Assembly: GCA_036172665.1 (NCBI GenBank)
Contig: CM069880.1
Location: 4,342,501-4,406,500 of the forward strand
Source of the DNA: Prosopocoilus inquinatus
Taxonomy: Eukaryota > Arthropoda > Insecta > Coleoptera > Lucanidae
Length of the DNA: 64,000 nt
Reading direction: 5' to 3'
The notes under the pieces were generated by a model. That model made no database searches. It was not told where the DNA came from and was given only the letters and a program-made list of their open reading frames with translations. Below are positions 39,563 to 52,965 of this stretch, one piece after another (positions within the stretch are counted from its first letter, which is position 1; the number at the start of each line of letters is the position of its first letter). Position numbers and translations under genes: made by a program.

Positions 39563-42500
39563 ATATATCTAATCGATCCTTACTTATCTAATATGTTATT
39601 TGACGTTTCAACGGACTCCAGTAACTCTGATGTGAGATACGAAGTTCTCGCACTCAGCAGAAGCTGGAAATAGTTTTGAACGAAACAACATATATTAGCA
39701 TTGTTCCTGTGATGTATCTAATCGATCCTTACTTATCTATCATGTTATTTGACGTTACGATGGACTCCAATAACTCTGATGTGAGATACGAAGTTATCGG
39801 ACGCAGCGGAAGCTGGAAATAGTTTTGAACGAAGCAACATGTATTAGCGTTATTCCTGTGATGTATCTAATCGATCCTTACTTATCTGTCATGTTATTTG
39901 ACGTTACGATGGACTCCAGTAACTCTGATGTGAGATACGAAGTTCTCGCACTCAGCAGAAGCTGGAAATAGTTTTGAACGAAACAACACGTATTAGCATT
40001 GTTCCTGTGATGTATCTAATCGATCCTTACTTATCTCTCATGTTATTTGACGTTACGATGGACTCCAGTAACTCTGATGTGTGATACGAAATTTTCGGAC
40101 GCAGCGGAAGCTGGAAATAGTTTTGAACGAAACAATACGTATTAGCGTTGTTCCTGTGATGTATCTAATCGATCCTTACTTATCTAATATGTTAATTGAC
40201 GTTTCAACGGACTCCAGTAACTCTGATGTGAAATACGATGTTCTCGCACTCAGCAGAAACTGGAAATAGTTTTGAACGAAACAACACGTATTAGCATTGT
40301 TCCTGTGATGTATCTAATGGATCCTTACTTATCTATCATGTTATTTGACGTTACGATGGACTCCAGTAACTCTGATGAGAGATACGAAGTTGTCGGAAGC
40401 AGCTTAAGCTGGAAATAGTTTTGAACGAAATAACACGTATTAGCGTTGTTCCTGTGATGTATCTAATCGATCCTTACTTATCTATTACGTTATTTGACGA
40501 TGCGATGGACTCCAGTAACTCTGATGTGAGATACGAAGTTCTCGCACTCAGCAGAAGCTGGAAATAGTTTTGAACGAAACAACACGTATTAGCATTGTTC
40601 CTGTGATATATCTAATCGATCCTTACTTATCTAATATGTTATTTGACGTTTCAACGGACTCCAGTAACTCTGATGTGAGATACGAAGTTCTCGCACTCAG
40701 CAGAAGCTGGAAATAGTTTTGAACGAAACAATACGTATTAGCGTTGTTCCTGTGATGTATCTAATCGATCCTTACTTATCTAATATGTTAATTGACGTTT
40801 CAACGGACTCCAGTAACTCTGATGTGAAATACGATGTTCTCGCACTCAGCAGAAACTGGAAATAGTTTTGAACGAAACAACACGTATTAGCATTGTTCCT
40901 GTGATGTATCTAATGGATCCTTACTTATCTATCATGTTATTTGTCGTTACGATGGACTCCAGTAACTCTGATGAGAGATACGAAGTTGTCGGAAGCAGCT
41001 TAAGCTGGAAATAGTTTTGAACGAAATAACACGTATTAGCGTTGTTCCTGTGATGTATCTAATCGATCCTTACTTATCTATTACGTTATTTGACGATGCG
41101 ATGGACTCCAGTAACTCTGATGTGAGATACGAAGTTCTCGCACTCAGCAGAAGCTGGAAATAGTTTTGAACGAAACAACGCGTATTAGCATTGTTCCTGT
41201 GATGTATCTAATCGATCCTTACTTATCTATCATGTTATTTGACGTTACGATGGACTCCAATAACTCTGATGTGAGATACGAAGTTATCGGACGCAGCGGA
41301 AGCTGGAAATAGTTTTGAACGAAGCAACATGTATTAGCGTTATTCCTGTGATGTATCTAATCGATCCTTACTTATCTGTCATGTTATTTGACGTTACGAT
41401 GGACTCCAGTAACTCTGATGTGAGATACGAAGTTCTCGCACTCAGCAGAAGCTGGAAATAGTTTTGAACGAAACAACACGTATTAGCATTGTTCCTGTGA
41501 TGTATCTAATCGATCCTTACTTATCTAATATGTTAATTGACGTTTCAACGGACTCCAGTAACTCTGATGTGAAATACGATGTTCTCGCACTCAGCAGAAA
41601 CTGGAAATAGTTTTGAACGAAACAACACGTATTAGCATTGTTCCTGTGATGTATCTAATGGATCCTTACTTATCTATCATGTTATTTGTCGTTACGATGG
41701 ACTCCAGTAACTCTGATGAGAGATACGAAGTTGTCGGAAGCAGCTTAAGCTGGAAATAGTTTTGAACGAAATAACACGTATTAGCGTTGTTCCTGTGATG
41801 TATCTAATCGATCCTTACTTATCTATTACGTTATTTGACGATGCGATGGACTCCAGTAACTCTGATGTGAGATACGAAGTTCTCGCACTCAGCAGAAGCT
41901 GGAAATAGTTTTGAACGAAACAACGCGTATTAGCATTGTTCCTGTGATGTATCTAATCGATCCTTACTTATCTATCATGTTATTTGACGTTACCATGGGC
42001 TCCAGTAACTCTGATGTGATATACGAAGTTTTCGGACGCAGAGGAAGCTCGAAATAGTTTTGAACCAAATAACACGTATTAGCGTTGTTCCTGTGATGTA
42101 TCTAATCGATCCCTACTTATCTAATATGTTATTTGACGTTTCAACGGACTCCAGTAACTCTGATGTGAGATACGAAGTTCTAGCACTCAGCAGAAGCTGG
42201 AAATAGTTTTGAACGAAACAACACGTATTAGCATTGTTCCTGTGATGTATCTAATCGATCCTTACTTATCTAATATGTTATTTGACGTTTCAACGGACTC
42301 CAGTAACTCTGATGTGAGATACGAAGTTCTCGCACTCAGCAGAATCTGGAAATAGTTTTGAACGAAACAATACGTATTAGCGTTGTTCCTGTGATGTATC
42401 TAATCGATCCTTACTAATCTATATTGTTATTTGACGTTTCAACGGACTCCAGTAACTCTGATGTGAGATACGAAGTTCTCGCACTCAGCAGAAGCTGGAA

Positions 42501-42999
42501 ATAGTTTTGAACGAAACAACACGTATTAGCATTGTTCCTGTGATGTATCTAATCGATCCTTACTTATCTAATATATTATTTGACGTTTCAACGGACTCCA
42601 GTAACTCTGATGTGAGATACGAAGTTTTGGCACTCAGCAGAAGCTGGAAATAATTTTGAACGAAACAACACGTATTAGCATTGTTCCTGTGATGTATCTA
42701 ATCGATCCTTACTTATCTAATATGTTATTTGACGTTTCAACGGACTCCAGTAACTCTGATGTGAGATACGAAGTTCTCGTACTCAGCAGGAGCTGGAAAT
42801 AGTTTTGAACGAAACAACACGTATTAGCATAGTTCCTGTGATGTATCTAATCGATCCTTACTTATCTATCATGTTATTTGACGTTACGATGGACTCCAGT
42901 AACTCTGATGTGAGATACGAAGTTTTGGCACTCAGCAGAAGCTGGAAATAGTTTTGAACGAAACAATACGTATTAGCGTTGTTCCTGTGATGTATCTAA
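39563..42999 (+). repeat. Short higher-order repeats of 3 to 5 monomers
   Basis: A distinctive monomer with GATGAGAGATACG, GTTGTCGGAAGC and GCTTAAGC occurs at 40,374, 40,970 and 41,715, spacings of 596 bp (4 monomers) and 745 bp (5 monomers). It travels with ACGATGTTCTCG, AATGGATCC and GACGATGCGATGG. From 42,621 a 447-bp (3-monomer) spacing begins, tagged by GAAGTTTTGGCAC and AATAATTTTG. Confidence 0.85.
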
Positions 43000-45900
43000 T
43001 CGATCCTTACTTATCTAATATATTATTTGACGTTTCAACGGACTCCAGTAACTCTGATGTGAGATACGAAGTTTTGGCACTCAGCAGAAGCTGGAAATAA
43101 TTTTGAACGAAACAACACGTATTAGCATTGTTCCTGTGATGTATCTAATCGATCCTTACTTATCTAATATGTTATTTGACGTTTCAACGGACTCCAGTAA
43201 CTCTGATGTGAGATACGAAGTTCTCGTACTCAGCAGGAGCTGGAAATAGTTTTGAACGAAACAACACGTATTAGCATAGTTCCTGTGATGTATCTAATCG
43301 ATCCTTACTTATCTATCATGTTATTTGACGTTACGATGGACTCCAGTATCTCTGATGTGAGATACGAAGTTCTCGCACTCAGCAGAAGCTGGAAATAGTT
43401 TTGAACGAAACAACACGTATTAGCATTGTTCCTGTGATGTATCTAATCGATCCTTACTTATCTAATATGTTATTTGACGTTTCAACGGACTCCAGTAACT
43501 CTGATGTGAGATACGAAGTTCTCGCACTCAGCAGGAGCTGGAAATAGTTTTGAACGAAACAACACGTATTAGCAAAGTTCCTGTGATGTATCTAATCGAT
43601 CCTTACTTATCTATCATGTTATTTGACGTTACGATGGACTCCAGTAACTCTGATGTGAGATACGAAGTTTTCGGACGCAGCGGAAGCTGGAAATAGTTTT
43701 GAACGAAACAACACGTATTAGCGTTGTTCCTGTGATGTATCTAATCGATCCTTACTTATCTAATATGTTATTTGACGTTTCAACGGACTCCAGTAACTCT
43801 GATGTGAGATACGAAGTTCTCGCACTCAGCAGAAGCTGGAAATAGTTATGAACGAAACAACACGTATTAGCATTGTTCCTGTGATGTATCTAATCGATCC
43901 TTACTTATCTATCATGTTATTTGACGTTACGATGGACTCCAGTAACTCTGATGTGAGATACGAAGTTTTCGGACGCAGCGGAAGCTGGAAATAGTTTTGA
44001 ACGAAACAACACATATTAGCGTTGTTCCTGTGATGTATCTAATCGATCCTTACTTATCTATCATGTTATTTGACGTTACGATGTACTCCAGTAACTCTGA
44101 TATGAGATACGAAGTTTTCGGACGCAGCGTAAGCTGGAAATAGTTTTGAACGAAACAATACGTATTAGCGTTGTTCCTGTGATGTATCTAATCGATCCTT
44201 ACTTATCTAACATGTTGTTTGAAGTTTCAACGGACTCCAGTAACTCTGATGTGAGATACGAAGTTCTCGCACTCAGCAGAAGCTGGAAATAGTTTTGAAC
44301 GAAACAACACGTATTAGCATTGTTCCTGTGATGTATCTAATCGATCCCTACTTATCTATCATCTTATTTGTCGTTACGATGGACTCCTGTAACTCTGATG
44401 TGAGATACGAAGTTTTCGAACGCAGCGGAAGCTGGAAATAGTTTTGAACGAAATAACACGTATTAGCGTTGTTCCTGTGATGTATCTAATCGTTCATTAC
44501 TTATCTAATATGTTAATCGACGTTCCAATGGACTCCAGTAACTCTGATGTGAGATACGAAGTTCTCGCACTCAGCAGAAGCTGGAAATAGTTTTGAACGA
44601 AACAACACGTATTAGCATTGTTCCTGTGATGTATCTAATCGATCCTTACTTATCTAATATGTTATTTGACGTTTCAACGGACTCCAGTAACTCTGATGTG
44701 AGATACGAAGTTCTCGCACTCAGCAGAAGCTGGAAATAGTTTTGAACGAAACAACACGTATTAGCATTGTTCCTGTGATGTATCTAATCGATCCTTACTT
44801 ATCTAATATATTATTTGACGTTTCAACGGACTCCAGTAACTCTGATGTGAGATACGAAGCTTTGGCACTCAGCAGAAGCTGGAGATAGTTTTGAACGAAA
44901 CAACACGTATTAGCATTGTTCCTGTGATGTATCTAATCGATCCTTACTTATCTAATATGTTATTTGACGTTTCAACGGACTCCAGTAACTCTGATGTGAG
45001 ATACGAAGTTCTCGTACTCAGCAGGAGCTGGAAATAGTTTTGAACGAAACAACACGTATTAGCATAGTTCCTGTGATGTATCTAATCGATCCTTACTTAT
45101 CTATCATGTTATTTGACGTTACGATGGACTCCAGTATCTCTGATGTGAGATACGAAGTTCTCGCACTCAGCAGAAGCTGGAAATAGTTTTGAACGAAACA
45201 ACACGTATTAGCATTGTTCCTGTGATGTATCTAATCGATACTTACTTATCTAATATGTTATTTGACGTTTCAACGGACTCCAGTAACTCTGATGTGAGAT
45301 ACGAAGTTCTCGCACTTAGCAGGAGCTGGAAATAGTTTTGAATGAAACAACACGTATTAGCATAGTTCCTGTGATGTATCTAATCGATCCTTACTTATCT
45401 ATCATGTTATTTGACGTTACGATGGACTCCAGTAACTCTGATGTGAGATACGAAGTTTTCGGACGCAGCGGAAGCTGGAAATAGTTTTGAACGTAACAAC
45501 ACGTATTAGCGTTGTTCCTGTGATGTATCTAATCGATCCTTACTTATCTAATATGTTATTTGACGTTTCAACGGACTCCAGTAACTCTGATATGAGATAC
45601 GAAGTTCTCGCACTCAGCAGAAGCTGGAAATAGTTATGAACGAAACAACACGTATTAGCATTGTTCCTGTGATGTATCTAATCGATCCTTACTTATCTAT
45701 CATGTTATTTGACGTTACGATGGACTCCAGTAACTCTGATGTGAGAAACGAAGTTTTCGGACGCAGCGGAAGCTGGAAATAGTTTTGAAGGAAACAACAC
45801 GTATTAGCGTTGTTCCTGTGATGTATCTAATCGATCCTTACTTATCTATCATGTTATTTGACGTTACGATGTACTCCAGTAACTCTGATGTGAGATACGA

Positions 45901-48300
45901 AGTTTTCGGACGCAGCGTAAGCTGGAAATAGTTTTGAACGAAACAATACGTATTAGCGTTGTTCCTGTGATGTATCTAATCGATCCTTACTTATCTAACA
46001 TGTTGTTTGAAGTTTCAACGGACTCCAGTAACTCTGATGTGAGATACGAAGTTCTCGCACTCAGCAGAAGCTGGAAATAGTTTTGAACGAAACAACACGT
46101 ATTAGCATTGTTCCTGTGATGTATCTAATCGATCCCTACTTATCTATCATCTTATTTGTCGTTACGATGGACTCCTGTAACTCTGATGTGAGATACGAAG
46201 TTTTCGAACGCAGCGGAAGCTGGAAATAGTTTTGAACGAAATAACACGTATTAGCGTTGTTCCTGTGATGTATCTAATCGTTCATTACTTATCTAATATG
46301 TTAATCGACGTTCCAATGGACTCCAGTAACTCTGATGTGAGATACGAAGTTCTCGCACTCAGCAGAAGCTGGAAATAGTTTTGAACGAAACAACACGTAT
46401 TAGCATTGTTCCTGTGATGTATCTAATCGATCCTTACTTATCTAATATGTTATTTGACGTTTCAACGGACTCCAGTAACTCTGATGTGAGATACGAAGTT
46501 CTCGCACTCAGCAGAAGCTGGAAATAGTTTTGAACGAAACAACACGTATTAGCATTGTTCCTGTGATGTATCTAATCGATCCTTACTTATCTAATATATT
46601 ATTTGACGTTTCAACGGACTCCAGTAACTCTGATGTGAGATACGAAGCTTTGGCACTCAGCAGAAGCTGGAGATAGTTTTGAACGAAACAACACGTATTA
46701 GCATTGTTCCTGTGATGTATCTAATCGATCCTTACTTATCTAATATGTTATTTGACGTTTCAACGGACTCCAGTAACTCTGATGTGAGATACGAAGTTCT
46801 CGTACTCAGCAGGAGCTGGAAATAGTTTTGAACGAAACAACACGTATTAGCATAGTTCCTGTGATGTATCTAATCGATCCTTACTTATCTATCATGTTAT
46901 TTGACGTTACGATGGACTCCAGTATCTCTGATGTGAGATACGAAGTTCTCGCACTCAGCAGAAGCTGGAAATAGTTTTGAACGAAACAACACGTATTAGC
47001 ATTGTTCCTGTGATGTATCTAATCGATACTTACTTATCTAATATGTTATTTGACGTTTCAACGGACTCCAGTAACTCTGATGTGAGCTACGAAGTTCTCG
47101 CACTTAGCAGGAGCTGGAAATAGTTTTGAATGAAACAACACGTATTAGCATAGTTCCTGTGATGTATCTAATCGATCCTTACTTATCTATCATGTTATTT
47201 GACGTTACGATGGACTCCAGTAACTCTGATGTGAGATACGAAGTTTTCGGACGCAGCGGAAGCTGGAAATAGTTTTGAACGTAACAACACGTATTAGCGT
47301 TGTTCCTGTGATGTATCTAATCGATCCTTACTTATCTAATATGTTATTTGACGTTTCAACGGACTCCAGTAACTCTGATGTGAGATACGAAGTTCTCGCA
47401 CTCAGCAGAAGCTGGAAATAGTTATGAACGAAACAACACGTATTAGCATTGTTCCTGTGATGTATCTAATCGATCCTTACTTATCTATCATGTTATTTGA
47501 CGTTACGATGGACTCCAGTAACTCTGATGTGAGAAACGAAGTTTTCGGACGCAGCGGAAGCTGGAAATAGTTTTGAAGGAAACAACACTTATTAGCGTTG
47601 TTCCTGTGATGTATCTAATCGATCCTTACTTATCTATCATGTTATTTGACGTTACGATGTACTCCAGTAACTCTGATGTGAGATACGAAATTTTCGGACG
47701 CAGCGTAAGCTGAAAATAGTTTTGAACGAAATAATACGTGTTAGCGTTGTTCCTGTGATGTATCTAATCGATCCTTACTTATCTAACATGTTGTTTGACG
47801 TTTCAACGGACTCCAGTAACTCTGATGTGAGATACGAAGTTTTCGGACGCAGCGTAAGCTGGAAATAGTTTTGAACGAAACAACACGTATTAGCATTGTT
47901 CCTGTGATGTATCTAATCGATCCCTACTTATCTATTATCTTATTTGTCGTTACGATGGACTCCTGTAACTCTGATGTGAGATACGAAGTTTTCGGACGCA
48001 GCGGAAGCTGGAAATAGTTTTGAACGAAATAACACGTATTAGCGTTGTTCCTGTGATGTATCTAATCGTTCATTACTTATCTAATATGTTAATCGACGTT
48101 CCAATGGACTCCAGTAACTCTGATGTGAGATACGAAGTTCTCGCACTCAGCAGAAGCTGGAAATAGTTTTGAACGAAACAACACGTATTAGCGTTGTTCC
48201 TGTGATGTATCTAATCGATCCTTACTTATCTAATATGTTATTTGACGTTTCAACGGACTCCAGTAACTCTGATGTGAGATACGAAGTTCTCGCACTCAGC
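43000..48300 (+). repeat. 1,788-bp (12-monomer) higher-order repeat, about 3 copies
   Basis: GATGTACTCC occurs at 44,081, 45,869 and 47,657, and GAAGCTTTGGC at 44,856 and 46,644, all spaced 1,788 bp. Other shared tags are CGTTCATTAC, TTAATCGACG, CTCGTACTCAGCAGG and TAGTTATGAACG. Copies run about 43,000-44,787, 44,788-46,575 and 46,576 to about 48,300, where the last breaks off. The second and third share GCACTTAGCAGG and GAATGAAAC, which the first lacks, so they are the closer pair. Left and right limits are approximate. Confidence 0.85.
43557..44487 (+). repeat. Home copy of the segment also found at 6,010-6,940
   Basis: This lies inside the first 12-monomer unit. It keeps GCAAAGTTCC where the two later units read GCATAGTTCC, so the displaced copy at 6.0 kb is closest to this unit and not to the other two. 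Confidence 0.8.
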
Positions 48301-49756
48301 GGAAGCTGGAAATAGTTTTGAACGAAATAACACGTATTAGCGTTGTTCCTGTGATGTATCTAATCGATCCTTACTTATGTATCATGTTATTTGACGTTAC
48401 GATGGACTCCTGTAACTCTGATGTGAGATACGAAGTTTTCGGACGCAGCGGAAGCTGGAAATAGTTTTGAACGAAATAACACGTATTAGCGTTGTTCCTG
48501 TGATGTATCTAATCGTTCGTTACTTATCTAATATGTTAATTGACGTTCCAACGGACTCCAGTAACTCTGATGTGAGATACGAAGTTCTCGCACTCAGCAG
48601 AAGCTGGAAATAGTTTTGAACGAAACAGCACGTATTAGCATTGTTCCTGTGATGTATCTAATCGATCCTTACTTATCTAATATGTTATTTGACGTTTCAA
48701 CGGACTCCAGTAACTCTGATGTGAGATACGAAGTTCTCGCACTCAGCAGAAGCTGGAAATAGTTTTGAACGAAACAACACGTATTAGCATTGTTCCTGTG
48801 ATGTATCTAATCGATCCTTACTTATCTATCATGTTATTTGACGTTACGATGGACTCCAGTAACTCTGATGTGAGATACGAAGTTTTCGGACGCAGCGGAA
48901 GCTGGAAATAGTTTTGAACGAAATAACACGTATTAGCGTTGTTCCTGTGATGTATCTAATCGATCCTTACTTATCTATCATGTTATTTGACGTTACGATG
49001 GACTCCAGTAATTCTGATGTGAGATACGAAGTTTTCGGACGCAGCGGAAGCTGGAAATAGTTTTGAACGAAATAACACGTATTAGCGTTGTTCCTGTGAT
49101 GTATCTAATCGATCCTTACTTATCTAATATGTTATTTGACGTTTCAACGGACTCCAGTAACTCTGATGTGAGATACGAAGTTCTCGTACTCAGCAGGAGC
49201 TGGAAATAGTTTTGAACGAAACAACACGTATTAGCATAGTTCCTGTGATGTATCTAATCGATCCTTACTTATCTATCATGTTATTTGACGTTACGATGGA
49301 CTCCAGTAATTCTGATGTGAGATACGAAGTTTTCGGACGCAGCGGAAGCTGGAAATAGTTTTGAACGAAATAACACGTATTAGCGTTGTTCCTGTGATGT
49401 ATCTAATCGATCCTTACTTATCTAATATGTTAATTGACGTTCCAACGGACTCCAGTAACTCTGATGTGAGATACGAAGTTCTCGCACTCAGCAGAAGCTG
49501 GAAATAGTTTTGAACGAAACAACACGTATTAGCGTTGTTCCTGTGATGTATCTAATCGATCCTTACTTATCTATCATGTTATTTGACGTTACGATGGACT
49601 CCAGTAACTCTGATGTGAGATACGAAGTTTTCGGACGCAGCGGAAGCTGGAAATAGTCTTGAACGAAATAACACGTATTAGCGTTGTTCCTGTGATGTAT
49701 CTAATCGATCCTTACTTATCTAATATGTTGTTTGACGTTTCAACGGACTCCAGTAA
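48301..49756 (+). repeat. Plain alpha/beta monomers without a clear long unit
   Basis: These monomers lie close to the alpha and beta reference forms with few private tags (GATCCTTACTTATGTATC near 48,366, CGTTCGTTAC near 48,512, AGTAATTCTG near 49,008 and 49,305). The last tag pair suggests a 2-monomer spacing. I see no long-range unit. Confidence 0.7.
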
Positions 49757-52700
49757 CTCTGATGTGAGATACGAAGTTCTCGCACTCAGCAGAAGCTGGA
49801 AATAGTTTTGAACGAAATAACACGTATTGGCGTTGTTCCTGTGATGTATCTAATCGATCCTTACTTATCTAGTATGTTATTTGACGTTTCAACGGACTCC
49901 AGTAACTCTGATGTGAGATACGAAGTTCTCGCACTCAGCAGAAGCTGGAAATAGTTTTGAACGAAACAACACGTATTAGCATTGTTCCTGTGATGTATCT
50001 AATCGATCCTTACTTATCTATCATGTTATTTGACGTTACGATGGACTCCAGTAACTCTGATGTGAGATACGAAGTTTTCGGACGCAGCGGAAGCTGGAAA
50101 TAGTTTTGAACGAAATAACACGTATTAGCGTTGTTCCTGTGATGTATCTAATCGATCCTTACTTATCTAATATGTTAATTGACGTTCCAACGGACTCCAA
50201 TAACTCTGATGTGAGATACGAAGTTCTCGCACTCAGCAGAAGCTGGAAATAGTTTTGAACGAAACAACACGTATTAGCATTATTCCTGTGATGTATCTAA
50301 TCGATCCTTACATATCCAGTATGTAATTTGACGTTTCAACGGACTCCAGTGACTCTGATGTGAGATACGAAGTTCTCGCACTCAGCAGAAGCTGGAAATA
50401 GTTTTGAATGAAACAACACGTATTAGCGTTGTTCCTGTGATGTATCTAATCGATCCTTACTTATCTATCACGTTATTTGACGTTACGATGGACTCCAGTA
50501 ACTCTGATGTGATAGACGAAGTTTTCGGACGCAACGGAATCTGGAAATAGTTTTGAACGAAATAACACGTATTAGCGTTGTTCCTGTGATGTATCTAATC
50601 GTTCCTTACTTATCTAATATGTTATTTGACGTTTCAACGGACTCCAGTAACTCAGATGTGAGATACGAAGTTCTCGCACTCAGCAGAAGCTGGAAATGGT
50701 TTTGAACGAAACAACACGTATTAGCATTGTTCCTGTGATGTATCTAATCGATCCTTACTTATCTATCATGTTATTTGACGTTACGATGGACTCCAGTTAC
50801 TCTGATGTGAGATACGAAGTTTTCGGACGCAGCTGAAGCTGGAAATAGTTTTGAACGAAACAGCACGTATTAGCGTTATTCCTGTGATGTATCTAATCGA
50901 TCCTTACTTATCTATTACGTTATTTGACGTTACGATGGACTCCAGTGACTCTGATGTGAGATACGAAGTTCTCGCACTCAGCAGAAGCTGGAAATAGTTT
51001 TGAACGAAACAACACGTATTAGCATTGTTCCTGTGATGTATCTAATCGATCCTTACTTATCTATCATGTTACTTGACGTTCCAACGGACTCCAGTAACTC
51101 TGATGTGAGATACGAAGTTCTCGCACTCAGCAGAAGCTGGAAATAGTTTTGAACGAAACAACACGTATTAGCGTCATTCCTGTGATGTATCTAATCGATC
51201 CTTACTTATCTATCAAGTTATTTGACGTTACGATGGACTCCAGTAACTCTGATGTGAGAAACGAAGTTTTTGGACGCAGCGGAAGCTGGAAATAGTTTTG
51301 AACGAAACTACAGGTATTAGCGTTATTCCTGTGATGTATCTAATCGATCCTTACTTATCTATCACGTTATTTGACGTTACGATGGACTCCAGTAACTCTG
51401 ATGTGAGAAACGAAGTTTTCGGACGCAGCGGAAGCTGGAAATAGTTTTGAACGAAATAACACGTATTAGCGTTGTACCTGTGATGTATCTAATCGTTGCT
51501 TACTTATCTAATATGTTATTTGACGTTTCAACGGACTCCAGTAACTTAGATGTGAGATACGAAGTTCTCGCACTCAGCAGAAGCTGGAAATAGTTTTGAA
51601 CGAAATAACACGTATTGGCGTTGTTCCTGTGATGTATCTAATCGATCCTTACTTATCTAGTATGTTATTTGACGTTTCAACGGACTCCAGTAACTCTGAT
51701 GTGAGATACGAAGTTCTCGCACTCAGCAGAAGCTGGAAATAGTTTTGAACGAAACAACACGTATTAGCATTGTTCCTGTGATGTATCTAATCGATCCTTA
51801 CTTATCTATCATGTTATTTGACGTTACGATGGACTCCAGTAACTCTGATGTGAGATACGAAGTTTTCGGACGCAGCGGAAGCTGGAAATAGTTTTGAACG
51901 AAATAACACGTATTAGCGTTGTTCCTGTGATGTATCTAATCGATCCTTACTTATCTAATATGTTAATTGACGTTCCAACGGACTCCAATAACTCTGATGT
52001 GAGATACGAAGTTCTCGCACTCAGCAGAAGCTGGAAATAGTTTTGAACGAAACAACACGTATTAGCATTGTTCCTGTGATGTATCTAATCGATCCTTACA
52101 TATCTAGTATGTAATTTGACGTTTCAACGGACTCCAGTGACTCTGATGTGAGATACGAAGTTCTCGCACTCAGCAGAAGCTGGAAGTAGTTTTGAATGAA
52201 ACAACACGTATTAGCGTTGTTCCTGTGATGTATCTAATCGATCCTTACTTATCTATCACGTTATTTGACGTTACGATGGACTCCAGTAACTCTGATGTGA
52301 TAGACGAAGTTTTCGGACGCAACGGAATCTGGAAATAGTTTTGAACGAAATAACACGTATTAGCGTTGTTCCTGTGATGTATCTAATCGTTCCTTACTTA
52401 TCTAATATGTTATTTGACGTTTCAACGGACTCCAGTAACTCAGATGTGAGATACGAAGTTCTCGCACTCAGCAGAAGCTGGAAATGGTTTTGAACGAAAC
52501 AACACGTATTAGCATTGTTCCTGTGATGTATCTAATCGATCCTTACTTATCTATCATGTTATTTGACGTTACGATGGACTCCAGTAACTCTGATGTGAGA
52601 TACGAAGTTTTCGGACGCAGCTGAAGCTGGAAATAGTTTTGAACGAAACAGCACGTATTAGCGTTATTCCTGTGATGTATCTAATCGATCCTTACTTATC

Positions 52701-52965
52701 TATTACGTTATTTGACGTTACGATGGACTCCAGTGACTCTGATGTGAGATACGAAGTTCTCGCACTCAGCAGAAGCTGGAAATAGTTTTGAACGAAACAA
52801 CACGTATTAGCATTGTTCCTGTGATGTATCTAATCGATCCTTACTTATCTATCATGTTACTTGACGTTCCAACGGACTCCAGTAACTCTGATGTGAGATA
52901 CGAAGTTCTCGCACTCAGCAGAAGCTGAAAATAGTTTTGAATGAAACAACACGTATTAGCGTTGT
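49757..52965 (+). repeat. Second, different 1,788-bp (12-monomer) repeat, about 1.8 copies
   Basis: CACGTATTGGCG occurs at 49,821 and 51,609, and GATAGACGAAG at 50,511 and 52,299, both 1,788 bp apart. CTAGTATG, GTAATTTGACG, GCAACGGAATC, GAAATGGTTTTG and GCAGCTGAAGC are shared as well. The unit length equals that of the repeat at 43-48 kb but the tags are different, so it is a separate amplification. The match fails near 52,970. Confidence 0.85.

Noticed and set aside
40081..40269. 62-codon open frame
   Set aside because: It has the same GTG-creating change in an independent monomer and ends at the usual TAG in GGAAATAG. The translated sequence is simply the satellite read in one frame.
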